The position numbers and the translations under genes are program-made. From assembly GCA_037974665.1 (NCBI GenBank), contig CM075777.1, forward strand, positions 11,555,001-11,619,000: a DNA stretch of 64,000 bases, read 5' to 3'. The notes under the pieces were generated by a model. That model was not told the DNA's origin, searched no databases, and saw only the letters and a program-made list of their open reading frames with translations. Below are positions 46,634 through 57,300 of the stretch, piece after piece. Source of the DNA: Ehretia macrophylla. Lineage: Eukaryota; Streptophyta; Magnoliopsida; Boraginales; Ehretiaceae. Every line of letters starts with the position of its first letter. The first letter of the stretch is position 1.

Positions 46634-46852
46634 TGTTGGGCTACAGCCCGTATTTGTAGTTAATGAATAATTGTCTTATAAGCTCACTACCTAGAACCCT
46701 AGGGATTACCTATAAATAGTCCTATGACTATTGTAATAGGTGTAACAAAAGAAGAGAGGTGAGAGGCTTCGTAAGAGAGTGTTTGTAACAGTTTCATCAT
46801 ATAGTGAATTATTCTCCTACTGCCCACGGACGTATGCTTTAGGCTGAACCAC
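46634..46852 (+). repeat. Copia 3' LTR, truncated
   Basis: Collinear with 31385-31600, then similarity ends. The last bases repeat an internal LTR motif (AGGCTTTGGAAGAGAGTG), which points to a local rearrangement at the junction with the neighbouring TRIM-like element. Confidence 0.8.
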
Positions 46853-46878
46853 ATAGGCTTTGGAAGAGAGTGATAAAG

Positions 46879-47704
46879 TGTTTGTAGTGGCGAGCCTAGA
46901 GATTCTAAGAACAAATAGGCCTTAACACCTATGTGTAGAACTCAACTATTGACCCAAAAACGTAAGTTATTGGGTCTTAAGTCTACACATGTTTATTAAT
47001 AGCTCATTATTCTCCTAATATTTTCATGTGGGAGAAATCCTTCTCTTTGCTCTTTAGTTCACTATGTGAAATCCTAACAAATCTCTCTATTTTTACATGT
47101 GAACTCCAATTAGGCCTTAACTTTCCCTTGATCCACATTCATCACCAATGAATCCATCTCCACCACTCTCACAAGCTATTTAGATCTTCTTTTGTACCTT
47201 AGCTACAACTATGTCGGCTCTAGTAGCTCTTTCCCGGGCACCTTAGATCAACCATGAGGCTCCGCGATCTTACTTTCGTACAAGCCTCTGCTTAGAATCA
47301 CCTAGATCAACCAAGTCTTGCTTCATCATGTTACTGTAACCTCATACAACTTTTGAGAGTATAGCTCAAGAATTATGCTTATCGTGTCCCTACTCCATAG
47401 TCCGAGCCCTACTGCCCAGCTCCCCCAAGAGTCTACCACCATAGTCCACCATAATTCTTCGAGAGTCCGGGCCAAGATCATTAAACCATCGGCTTTATTA
47501 CCAATTTGTTGTGGTGAGCCTAGAGATTCTAAGAACAAATGGGCGTTAACATCTATGTGTATAACTCAACTATTGACCAAAAAATTTAAGCTATTGGGTC
47601 TTGAACCTACACATGTTTATTAATAGCTCATTATTCTCCTAATATTTCCATGTAGGATAAATCATTCTCGTTACTCTTTAGTTCACTATGTGAAATTCTT
47701 AACA
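46879..47704 (-). mobile_element. TRIM-like element (terminal-repeat retrotransposon in miniature)
   Basis: Direct repeats of about 200 bp, 46879-47079 and 47507-47704, flank a 427-bp body with no coding capacity. On the minus strand each repeat runs TGTTARGAWTTCACATAGTG to CCAC(T)ACAACA. The body starts after AA with TTGGTAATAAAGCC, a diverged Met-tRNA primer site, and ends in the purine tract AAATAGAGAGATT. The flanks do not give a clean duplication: the right flank is GGTTG, the left TAAAG. Confidence 0.75.
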
Positions 47705-48316
47705 GGTTGAATTATAGCTCCACTGTTATAAAGGCAAACTAAGCAATTCTACATTAGATCGAGATTAATTTGTTTACAGATTGCTCAAAACTAGTTGATA
47801 AAATTATTAAACTAAGTATGTACATGATTTTTATGTTTCTCGATTTAAAATGTTTGCTAGGAACTCGATTTGGTAAGTAAAAAATTACCAAATTATGAAC
47901 TTGACTCATGATCGTATGGCTTCCATCTCTTTTGATAAATATGGTAAGATTTAGGTAAATAGAAGATTTGATGTAGTTTAGATTTTAGTATTTAATATAT
48001 ACTTTCTAATTATGGTTGAAAGGTTAGTGTAGTAAGATTAATATAGTTTATAGACAATATTTGGAGATACGTGGAATTAATTGGGATAAGAATTGAGTGA
48101 AACACATGTTAACACACTTTTTTTTTTTAATTTAAAAAGATGTACAAATCAATATTATATCACATATACTATTATCTTATAACAGGATATGGGTGTCATT
48201 TATTTTGGCCCCACCCCTCTTCACTATAATAATCAAAATACTATTCAAATATCACATAATATTTATAATAATGTATTTTCATGAACTATATTGAGAAAAA
48301 TTGTCAATTTATACAA
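47705..48316. other. AT-rich DNA between the TRIM and the LINE
   Basis: Contains the inverted relative (47915-48030) of 31060-31210. No gene, and no missing CYP82 second exon. Confidence 0.5.
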
Positions 48317-49106
48317 ATGAAAAACTATTCAAAAAGTCTAAACCTCCAAACAAAAAGAGGTCAAACTTTTTGCTCGTAAAATGAATTTGCATATTTTTGG
48401 TATCCTTGAAACTAAAATCAAGATGAACAATGCCCAAAGAGTTGCAACTGGTATATTCAGAGGCTGGGGTTTTATCAATAATTACCAATTCTCCCCTAGA
48501 GGTAGAATTTGGATTTTTTGGAAAAAAAATATTGTTAATTGCCAGATGATTGAAGCATGTGATTAGGTCATTCTCTGCCAGTGTAGTTCGTTGTGTGACA
48601 ATCAAATAAGGTACCTCTGCTTCATGTATGGGAGTAATGATTACTTGGTTAGAAGGAGACTGTGGACCAAGATCGTTGACTGGAATTCAAGATTCAATGA
48701 TCACCCTCTCTGTGTGCTTGGGGATTTCAATGAAATTTTAAGAATCGAAGAAAGGATCAAATGTACAACACTGTCCATTGGATCGATGGAATTCAAGGAA
48801 TGTTTAGAAAATGTTGAATTGTTCGAACACCATTATGCTGGGCCAGAATACACATGGAGCAATAATGCTAGGAATAATACAATTAGAGCGAGTAAGCTCG
48901 ACAGAGTTCTTGTCAACTATCAATGGTTCTTAAAGTTTGAGCATTCTAATGTTAGGGTGGAAATGCCATCTGTCTCTGATCACTGCTCATTGATTATTAC
49001 TACCAGTCAAGAGCAAGTCCGTAGAGCTGCTTTATTTCGATTTTATAAAGCTTGGACTTTGCACGAAGAGTATGCTCCCTTAGTTGCAAATGCATGGATG
49101 CGTTAG
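48317..49106 (+). pseudogene. LINE ORF2 endonuclease domain
   Basis: ATG at 48317 with a short degenerate N-terminus, then LHIFGILETKIK (the metal-binding Glu), RRRLWTKIVDW, VLGDFNEIL, YTWSN and SDHCSLI (catalytic SDH). These blocks nick the DNA target that primes reverse transcription. Stops at 48564-48566 and 49104-49106, plus a small early frameshift. Confidence 0.88.
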
Positions 49107-49109
49107 TTT

Positions 49110-50883
49110 AATGGGGTGCCTATGTTTTGCTTCGTCCAAAAACTCAAGGCTCTGAAGTTGGATTTAAAGGGGTTCAATCTCGCACACTTTAAAAATATTG
49201 AGAGTAATATTAATGATCTTCGGAATAGTCTCTCTGTGATCCAAGAACAAATTCTAAATGGATTTCACTATGATCATTCTCTTGAGCTTGAGCAGTTAAT
49301 CAGGTCACAGTTAGATCAAGCTCTTTTGAAAAAGGAATCTATGTTGAGGCAGAAGTCTAGAATTAAATGGATTAAGGAAGGGGATCTTAATACTGCTTAG
49401 TTCCATAAGGTGATCAAAGGGCACAAAACCAGGAACAACATTCATTCTCTTATCAAGGATGATGGCAGCTTTACATCCTCTTTGGAAGAAGTGAAGCAAG
49501 TGACAGTGAGCTACTTCATAAATTTGCTGGGGAAGGAGAATAACATAAATGAATGCTATACTGTAAACGACCTCAGGGAGCTATTTGCTAAATCCATTCC
49601 TACTCGAATGCACAATGATCTGATTATTCCAGTTACTAATGCTGAAATTAAAGAAGCTCTTTTTTCTATTGATGACAGTAAAGCTCCTGGGCCTGATGGT
49701 TTTTCAGCATGTTTCTTCAAAAATGCTTGGGATTTTATTGGTGAAGACCTTTGTCAAGTTGTGAAGTCATCATTCCTTGCAGGAAGATTACTTAAAGAGA
49801 TTAATACAACAACCATTAACTTGATTCCAAAAGTGGATAATCCTTCTCGAATCCAAGACTTCCGACCAATTTCATGTTGCAATGTGGTTTACAAATGCAT
49901 CTCGAAAGTTCTTGCAAATCGACTGAAAGGTACCCTGAATTCAATCATCTCTAAGAATCAGTCGGGGTTTATCCCTGGGAGAAAAATCTTTGACAATGTT
50001 CTCATTGCCCAAGAGCTCGTGAGGAACTATAGCCGCAAGAGAATCAGCCCTCGATGCATCATCAAATTGGACATTATGAAAGCCTATGACACTATTAATT
50101 AGGACTTCATTCTCAAATGTCTCAAGGCGCTTAACTATCCTGAAGAATTTGTGAGGTGGATTGAAATGTGTATTACCACTCCTTTATACTCTGTGGTTAT
50201 GAATGGTCATTTGGAAGGGTTTTTCATAGGGAATAAGGGTCTTCGACAAGGTGACCCTCTTTCCCCGTACCTTTTTGTCATTGCTATGGAAGTGCTTTTT
50301 ACACTTCTTAACAAAGGTGCATGTATGAAGGATTTTAGGTTTCACCCTAAATGCAAGAAAACCAAGTTGAATCACTTAGCCTTTGCTGATGACCTACTCA
50401 TTTTTGCAAAAGCCAGTTATCATTCTTTGTGTATCATTTCTAAAGCCTTCAATATCTTCTCAAGAATGTCAGGTCTTTGCATCAACAATGTTAAAAGTGA
50501 TATTTTCATCGGGGGATGCAATGAGAGTACAAAGATTCAAATGGCTGAATCTATGAACATTAGTCTTGGGCAGCTTCCAGTCAAATATTTAGGTGTGCCA
50601 TTGATTACAAGGAGACTCAACAAACAAGTGTGCAATCTTCTCTGTTCTAAAATCACTGCTGATTACAAGGAGACTCAACAAACAAGTGTGCAATCTTCTC
50701 TGTTCTAAAATCACTGCCCGTATTGATTCTTGGGCTAACAAATGGCTATCATTTGTGGGGAAAGTTCAACTTATCAATTCAGTGCTTTCTAGTGTGACAC
50801 ATTATTGGTGCAATGTTTTTCTTCTGCCTAAAGGGGTTATTCGTGAAATCGAGAGGAAATTGGCTGCTTTCCTTCGGAAATGA
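49110..50883 (+). pseudogene. LINE ORF2 reverse transcriptase domain
   Basis: KAPGPDGFSACFFKNAWDFI, LIPKVDNPSRIQDFRPISCC, NQSGFIPGRKIFDNVL, GLRQGDPLSPYLFVIAMEVL and the catalytic LAFADDLLIFAKA (about 50375-50410) are all present in order. TAG at 49398-49400 and 50100-50102 (Trp in INWDF) and TGA at 50881-50883 break it. The 58-bp tandem duplication at 50602-50717 shifts the frame after KYLGVPLI. Confidence 0.92.
50602..50717 (+). repeat. Perfect 58-bp tandem duplication in LINE ORF2
   Basis: 50602-50659 and 50660-50717 are identical (unit begins TGATTACAAGGAGACTCAAC). 58 is not a multiple of three. Confidence 0.95.
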
Positions 50884-51354
50884 GGAGGTAAAAATGCCAA
50901 AGGTACTAAAGTGGCATGGACGGAACTTACAAAACCCAAGAGGGAAGGAGGTTTGGGTATTCGATGTATTCATGAGATCAATCATGTTACTCTCCTTAAA
51001 CAATTTTGGCATACCTACATCGATGAACATTCCTTGTGGGGATATTGGGTTAACCGTGTGCTTCTTAACCAGCTTAGTATTTGGAGTATTGAAATCCCCG
51101 TCAATGCGACATAGACGTAGAGGAATATACTTAAATGTCGAATGGTTGCAAGCAAGTTGATCAGACACAGAATCTCAAATGGTAAGAAAACAATGCTTTG
51201 TTGGGACCCTTGGCTACCAACGGGTAACCTTGTGCAGTTTGCTGAGCTGAATAATTTATCCATTCCAAATGCATTCATCAACTCAAGAATGGATCAGTTC
51301 ATTGTTTCAGGCTAGTGGCATTGGCCCCCCGGTCTTCTTTTTGTGTAACAACTT

Positions 51355-51981
51355 GTGAACCCAATTAGTCCTACGAATGGTGACGACCACATTGGTTGGT
51401 ATGCTGATGGCAAAGGTAAGTTCTCCTTTAAAACAACATGGGATTACATTAAGGAGAAAAGAGATGAGGTTGAATGGGCATCTATTGTTTGGAGCAAGTG
51501 TGTGATTCCAAAATATGCTTTTTGTTCTTGGCTTATGTGCCTTAACCGTAGCCCAACCAAACAGAGGCTAATTAACTGGGGAGTTATTGATAATGCAAAT
51601 TGTGAGTTTTGTGGTTTGGGAATGGAGAGCCGAGACCATCTTTTCTTTGATTTCTCCTTTTTGAAAAGAATCTAGGGACACTTTACTGAGTTATTCAGAA
51701 TACATAGTCTCAATGTGCAATGTGATGTGATTGTCCACCGTATCAGTAATCTGAAGAACAGCCTCAAGACTGACATTGTGAAAGCTTCCTTTTGTGCGAC
51801 TATTTACAACATTTGGAGGGAACGTAACAATCGACTACACGACAATAGCTCTAAAACAGAGGATCAAATTATTGTGGATATCTTTGCTGATGTTAGAGAC
51901 AAAATCTCTGTTAGTAGTAAATATGTGGATAGCTTAGCAAATAGAAACCTTTGCTCACGTTGGCAATTACGACTTGATTGA
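51355..51981 (+). pseudogene. LINE ORF2 C-terminal zf-RVT region
   Basis: Reads WYADGKGKFSFKTTWDYI, IPKYAFCSWLMCLNRSPTKQ, CEFCGLGMESRDHLFFDFSF and YNIWRERNNRLH, the conserved C-terminal module of plant L1 elements. Stop at 51673-51675 in place of Trp. The last coding stop is at 51979-51981. Confidence 0.88.
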
Positions 51982-52053
51982 TGTAATGAACTTTTGTATA
52001 TTATGTTTTGATTAGTTGGAATGAATTGATTACTTGCCGAGCAAAAAAAAAAA

Positions 52054-52854
52054 AGTCCAAACTGATCGGTCAACCTGAACTTTTACTCACATAGGTGTGG
52101 CGCTCACATGTGTGAACTCTCTATATTTTGTGAGTGAAAGACCAAACTAACCGATTAATTTAAATTTTTTAAAGAGTTTCCTATACGAAGATACAACTAT
52201 GTCATGTAATTATGACTTTCTCCAAAGTAATGCTCGGTCTTATCAGGGACTCATCTGCTAGTCGAACTAATGGATCTTCACTAAGACACACGATACAGGA
52301 CACTTTTGTACTTCAATATTGAACTCAAGAAAATCTCTCTTCTCAATTACTTGAAAAGGACACTTGTTTAATTTCTTATATAGTGACATTCTACATGATT
52401 TGAGTTTTTTTATTAACTATATTCAACTAATTCATAAGCTCTCCCATTGTAAATATTCACACAAAATAATAAATAAAGATATTGTCTCCTCTCCTCACTT
52501 TCTTTAACTCTAACAATTTTTATTTTTAAGTGTTTCAAGATAACTCAAGCCATTCTATAGCGAAACAAATTGAAGTACAAGTGTTAGAGGGAACACATTA
52601 TTGCGAGTTTGGATGAAAAAATTATTGAAAAAATTATTTTGGATGTTGAAGAAAAAATTTGTATTCAATGTAAATATAGAGATAGTGTAGAGAATAGTAT
52701 TTTATGTATATATTGGAATATCAGCTTTATTAAGTTGATAGTCATGTTTCTTGTATGTGTTTTTAGAGTGGAATGAAACAACTAACTTACTTAGTAAAAA
52801 AAAAAAGAAGGGAATTTCTGCTTTTGAAGTAAGTGTTGCAAGAGGAACCCATAC
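52054..52854 (-). other. Remnant of the CYP82 intron
   Basis: Lies directly after the exon-1 donor site of the CYP82 pseudogene and is non-coding on both strands. No haem-binding exon is present here or beyond the LINE. Confidence 0.5.
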
Positions 52855-53808
52855 CATACATGTAGCTTTCACAATAGTATCAGGATCATAACCAGCAAGA
52901 TCTGTACCTTCCACAACTGACAGCATCACGTCCATGAAGTCTTTTTGGCCACTAGTCTCACCATTGGCTTTCTTTCGACGATGTTCTTGCAACCATTCTT
53001 CCAAAATACTATCCATTTCTTTTGCAACTATTTTCATAGCCCTCTCGTATCCTCCAATATCAAGCCACCCTAGCCAAGGCAACCCATCACCCTCCACAAA
53101 CACCCCCATAAGGTGTAAAAAGTCCCTCATGACCTTTCGACACCGCCTAGCTTCTTTCTCATCATCACTGTTAACAATGTCACCGAAGTATCTTTTCCCA
53201 GCAACCATTCTTAAGATCACGTTTAGTATTAAATCCCCGAACCATTTTTTCATATCCACCAAAACACGGCCTGATGATGCATTTTTCTTCTCATTCCAAA
53301 GCTTATAGAGCTCTTTTATGGAGTCAGTTTCGGAGATTCTTACATGTTTGAGCAACTCAAGGCGGCGATTGGAGAGCACTTCGAGCGAAATTATCTTGCG
53401 TAGCTCACGCCAATATGGACCATAAGAGGTGAAGGCAAAATTGGCATAGTTATAGGCCAAACATTTGGCTGCTTTATACCTTGGACGAGATAATGTAATA
53501 TGATCATGTGTTGTGAATATTTCCTTATCTAGTTCTGAGCTGCTCACCACTAAGGCTCTATGGACCCCGAGCCGTATGATGAAAATTGGTCCATATTGAT
53601 CAGCTAATGATCCTAACGTTATGTGAGGAAGTTGAGTTTCTCCTAGGAGGTGGAGGTGACCAATTACAGGACATGCCTCACCTGCTTCAGGTGGTACATG
53701 TTTTTTACCAATTCTTCTAGACCTTCATGATATGTAGTTGAAAATAAGCAAAAGAACAAAGACTCCAACTATGACAGTGCTGCTAATATCTATGGGGAAG
53801 AAATCCAT
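52855..53808 (-). pseudogene. CYP82: CYP82-family cytochrome P450, exon 1 only, nonsense mutation
   Basis: 318 codons from ATG 53808 to a GT donor after KATCM, the family's intron position. Blocks include a hydrophobic anchor, VPPEAGEACPVIGHLHLLG, FTSYGPYWRELRKI (helix C WRxxRK), LNVILRMVAGKRYFG, GDGLPWLGWLDIGGYE and QKDFMDVMLSVVEG, all typical of CYP82 (oxidation of alkaloids, flavones, coumarins or homoterpenes). TGA at 53725-53727 (codon 28) replaces what is normally Trp or another residue just before RSRRIGKK. The PVIGH block has Cys where Trp is usual. The second exon with I-helix, ExxR and haem Cys is missing, so no enzyme can be made. A LINE sits downstream in the former gene. Confidence 0.9.
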
Positions 53809-53870
53809 GGGTTGTTTTGCACTTAGGTTTTTTGTTAAAAAGTGGATGCTTCATTTGCGAAAATTGGGTC

Positions 53871-53876
53871 TTTATA
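53871..53876 (-). promoter_or_regulatory. TATA-like box of the CYP82 pseudogene
   Basis: TATAAA on the minus strand, about 63 bp upstream of the ATG, a normal spacing. A long T run (53889-53908) lies further upstream. Confidence 0.4.
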
Positions 53877-53908
53877 GACCAACGGGGTCCTTTTTTTTTT
53901 TTTTTTTT

Positions 53909-54719
53909 ATTCTGTTCGTTTCTTTTTTGGGTTCTATATTTGGACAGTAAAGTTGAAATATATCTTATAAGTAATTTTACATATTATCAGGATAATGGAA
54001 AATCTTCTGGTTCGGAAAAGTCATCACCATTGCTATTTGGTCACTATCCTATATGTGACAACGACTCCACTAGAAATCTAGAGATATAGTTGAACTGGAC
54101 AAATTTGAGTCCAGCAAATTTGACGAAGAAAGCCCACTGAGCAAGCAAATGTCATGCATCTATATACATATACATATATACATATACATATATACATATA
54201 TATGTGTGTGTGTGTGTGTGTGTATAATCTTTTGAAACAAATTGCGAACCATTTATTTCTTTAAACAAGTGAATCCAATTTACATGTGATACTTGCTAAA
54301 TGAAATCACATAAGATCCAATTAAGAAATAAATTCTAGCTGGATCGATGACACACTTTGAATATATATATATCAATAGTGAGAAAATATTGAAGTTCATG
54401 CATTATATGAAGCAAAATCTGAAAGATATATAGTATTTTCTAAAGTTCGATCAATCTTCCAATTTTATAGGTTCTAAGTACTTTAAACTTTGGTGCGAAT
54501 TATCAGGAATTTTAGCCTTTTTTATTTTGATTTAGAGGAGGCCTAATAAATTGTACAATTATAATCAATCAGAATTAATCTCGCAATTATTCCTAGCAGG
54601 ACAAAGGTCTAATCAAATAATTGTGATTCTTGAACACTCGCCCTTATCTCTCATGACAAATAGATACCCTACGAAAACAAATAATTGTGACACACCAATT
54701 TCAATTTCAATCTTATAAC
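53909..54719. other. Intergenic DNA with a compound microsatellite
   Basis: (ATACAT)n followed by (GT)n at about 54161-54224. No gene. Confidence 0.6.
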
Positions 54720-56120
54720 TTCACCCATCAAGCAACCAAGGAAAGATCCTGAGGCTGAATGGACCACAGTTCAAAAGAGAAACTCCCGTGGAGCCTCTTC
54801 AGGGAAATCACCATCTCAGCCTGCTCAACAGATGCCTTTCACCTTCAACTTGAGGGAAGCAAAAGGGATTATATTGAGGAACTAGTCTGCAAGGTTAGCC
54901 CTTCACTCAGTTAGGGGACTCCCCAAGCCCTTCCCCTGACCTCCCTATTAAGAATTATGGGAAGAAACCTTAAAACCAATTGGTGCTAAAAGTAGTAGTT
55001 TAGAATCTTATATAAGGTGATCATAGTTTTTATGATTTTTCAATAGAAGATAAATGTATATTCTAACGCCCTCTATTCTTACTATATGTTACTATCATTT
55101 TGGAATATTACATACTATTTGAAATAAATTAATTCTATAAAATTTTATAAAATTCAATTACTTGTGTTTGGAAGCACTTTTTTGAAAAATAGAAGATCCA
55201 AGACTTACAAATCTTGAATTTTACTCAACTTCTTATTCAAAATTTGAAATTTGCGATTCTAAGCTACCAAATACTCGAAGAGCCACTTTGGGCCTCGAAG
55301 AAAATAATAAGGAAAAACCAATTGCTAGAAATCTCATCATGCATAAGATAAGAAATGAAAGGAAACGTTCATCTAGCGGGGTAGATGGCATCCCCTTCCC
55401 CATGGAATCCTTAAAGGCCGCATTGGGAGGAAAGTGAAGTTGTCCAACTCAAAACCCTATCTTCGCTACAATCCATAGTTTAGCGATCCTATAGCCAAAT
55501 GAAGGTAGAGAAGACCTGATATTCTCTCAACTATCACAGCATGGAAAGCTCTAAGAATCAACTCCCTTCTTGTTATCTGACATTAATTAATCCAGTTTAA
55601 AACTATGATTCCAAGGCATCCTTTCATCTGGTTGCTTACATGCCTAGATAGGCTCCCAACAAAGACAAAGACTTTATTGCATGAGGAATCTAGTAGGACT
55701 GCAATTTTACATTCTACCACCATTGCACGAAATCAAGAGATCACTTATACTTCGAATGTAGTTTCACAAGGAAAATTTTGAACAAGGAACTGAAACAATC
55801 TAAGTCCCACTAAGGTACCGCAGTTGGGTATGACTATATATCTTAGCGTTCTGTGGTATTGCTTATCCCATATGGAGGGAAAGAAACAGAAAAATAATAC
55901 TCATTGAAAACCTATTTTTGACAGAATTCATTTTTAATCAGGAACGCTCTATGTAATGGTAAAAACTAAAAAATATAGAAGTAGCCCTTTCAATAGAGCT
56001 ATTTGCAATGCTAGGAAAGTTGAGAACATGTACTTATCTAGGCTATTTATTCTCAATTTTTGTAACCAAACATCATTTGTAACTTTTACACATCGAGAAT
56101 AAAAGAAAGATGTTCATTTA
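54720..56120 (+). mobile_element. Rearranged LINE fragment
   Basis: WTTVQKRNSRGASSGKSPSQ at about 54758 resembles the C-terminal part of LINE/retroelement nucleic-acid-binding ORFs. HPFIWLLTCLDRLPTKTKTL at about 55618-55680 is the conserved zf-RVT stretch of L1 ORF2, and IWRERN-like spacing follows. The 3' part (about 56030-56105) has the typical LINE end with ATTTGTAACTTTTACAC and AATAAAAG. The reverse transcriptase is missing and stops are frequent. Confidence 0.5.
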
Positions 56121-56581
56121 CATTTTGGGTAAATTCATAAATTGTTGTACGTCCTTCAACTATATAAGGTGATCGAAAATTTGTTTATCCATATTTAAAG
56201 TGAACCATTTAGTCCTTAATCAATTCTAATGGAGAATTAGTACACCGCGAATTTTTGTGCCAAAAATTGATAGTCAAGTCAGTTGTACATAAAAAAACCC
56301 ATATTAATAAGGGTAAAACTTAAAAGACATGATCCCTTATATTTGTCTTTCCTCCTCCTTGAATAAGACCTTGATGTTTTGACAAAAACAAAAAAGAAAG
56401 AAAAGACCGTGCTCTTTTAAATTAAAACATACAATTAGAGAGGGCTGTTGTCTTTTCTTTTTCTTTTATTTTCTATCCCCCCCACCTCCCCTCCACCCAA
56501 CCCACCAAGAAAAAAAAAAAACATTAATATCATTTTTAGACTAATCTAGGACCAATTCAAACAATGATGCACTTTATGTAT
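56121..56581. other. Intergenic DNA
   Basis: A C-rich/A-rich simple stretch at about 56477-56522. No gene. Confidence 0.5.
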
Positions 56582-56861
56582 TTATATATTTAGTCGTATC
56601 AAGAAATTGCATGGATGACAGATATTCCGGAAATGCCCTTGAAAAGTCTCCATTGTTTCGGAACAGGATGGTGGAGAATAAGTTTCAATAACATCCGCAA
56701 CACTGGGAATTTGGCCTTGTGTGTGCTTGTTGATAACATTGCTAAGAACTTCATCCACCGAAATTTTCTGCTTGCTTGATGTGCGTTTGGATCCTATCCT
56801 CCAAAAGTTTTCAATGTCGTTGTATGTTCGTCCTGATAGGTGCTTAGCAACTTTTGACCAC
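56582..56861 (-). pseudogene. Orphan third exon of an R2R3-MYB transcription factor gene
   Basis: The minus strand has a TGTAG acceptor at 56863-56862 and an exon starting inside the Arg codon of NRW, the conserved second-intron position of plant R2R3-MYB genes. It reads RWSKVAKHLSGRTYNDIENFWRIGSKR: the second half of the R3 repeat and its recognition helix. It then runs open for 92 codons to TAA (56584-56582). The tail (SVDEVLSNVINKHTQGQIPS) is not one I recognise. Substitutions hit residues nearly invariant in MYBs (LPGRTDNEIKN becomes LSGRTYNDIEN), and exons 1-2 are absent in the 1 kb upstream. I infer a dead fragment, though the frame is intact. Confidence 0.75.
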
Positions 56862-57300
56862 CTACATTTAAATTGTTTTGAAAGAGATGCAAACTTTTGA
56901 ATCGCGAATGATCAGATAAATAACTCTAAATTACTAAATCGTAAATTGAACATTATAGGATAGAAGAATAAAGGGGGTTGGGATTGGGGGATCTGGGGGT
57001 TGCAGGGAAGAATAAAGTTTTTTTTTTTACCCTTGATTTGTCCCTATCCCATGATATTCGGACTCTGGTCTCTCAACTATTAGAGAAAATAAATATAATC
57101 TCCCATCAAAGGTAATCTCCAGTAATAATAATAGTAATTCCGTTAACAACATTACAATAATATCTCTAATAGAGCAAGTAGCCCATTTAAGAATCCAAAA
57201 TCTTTACGGCTCACGGGAAACATTAACATATATTAAGCACTTATAATTTTTTAGATGAGATATTTTGGTTGTTGACCAACAGGGAGTATTTATGATAAAT
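56862..57300. other. Intergenic DNA upstream of the MYB exon
   Basis: No R1/R2 MYB exon on the minus strand. T and A runs only. Confidence 0.5.

Larger units (their letters stand above)
31385..46852 (+). mobile_element. Degenerate Ty1-copia element, host of a 12.3 kb gypsy insertion
   Basis: The 5' LTR is 31385-31668. The primer-site relative TAGTATCGAGAGC follows, gag starts at 32421, the gypsy insertion occupies 32763-45065, and gag resumes to a zinc knuckle and a degenerate protease (45540-45950). About 650 bp of non-coding body and the polypurine tract CCAAGGTGGAGATT come before the 3' LTR at 46634. Integrase, reverse transcriptase and RNase H are absent, so the copy was internally deleted. 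The 3' LTR breaks off near 46852, where similarity to the 5' LTR stops. The two LTRs agree at roughly nine of ten positions by eye. Confidence 0.85.
48317..52053 (+). mobile_element. L1-type LINE (non-LTR retrotransposon), ORF2 only
   Basis: Order: AP-type endonuclease, reverse transcriptase, zf-RVT zinc-binding region, short 3' UTR, then an A12-type tail at 52043-52054. There is no ORF1, so it is 5'-truncated or the 5' part is unrecognisable. All three domains carry stops. Direction is opposite to the neighbouring CYP82 pseudogene, and the element lies where that gene's intron or second exon would be. A possible target duplication (AAAAAGTCYAAAC) is ambiguous because the upstream copy also reads as ORF2 start. 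Confidence 0.92.

Noticed and set aside
48331..52062. AAAAAGTCTAAAC / AAAAAGTCCAAAC as a LINE target-site duplication
   Set aside because: The upstream copy coincides with the degenerate start of ORF2 and the match is partly poly(A), so it is not safe evidence.
4048..53808. CYP79 plus CYP82 as a metabolic gene cluster
   Set aside because: The P450s are about 47 kb apart, one is dead, and no glucosyltransferase, CYP71 or other pathway gene lies between them.
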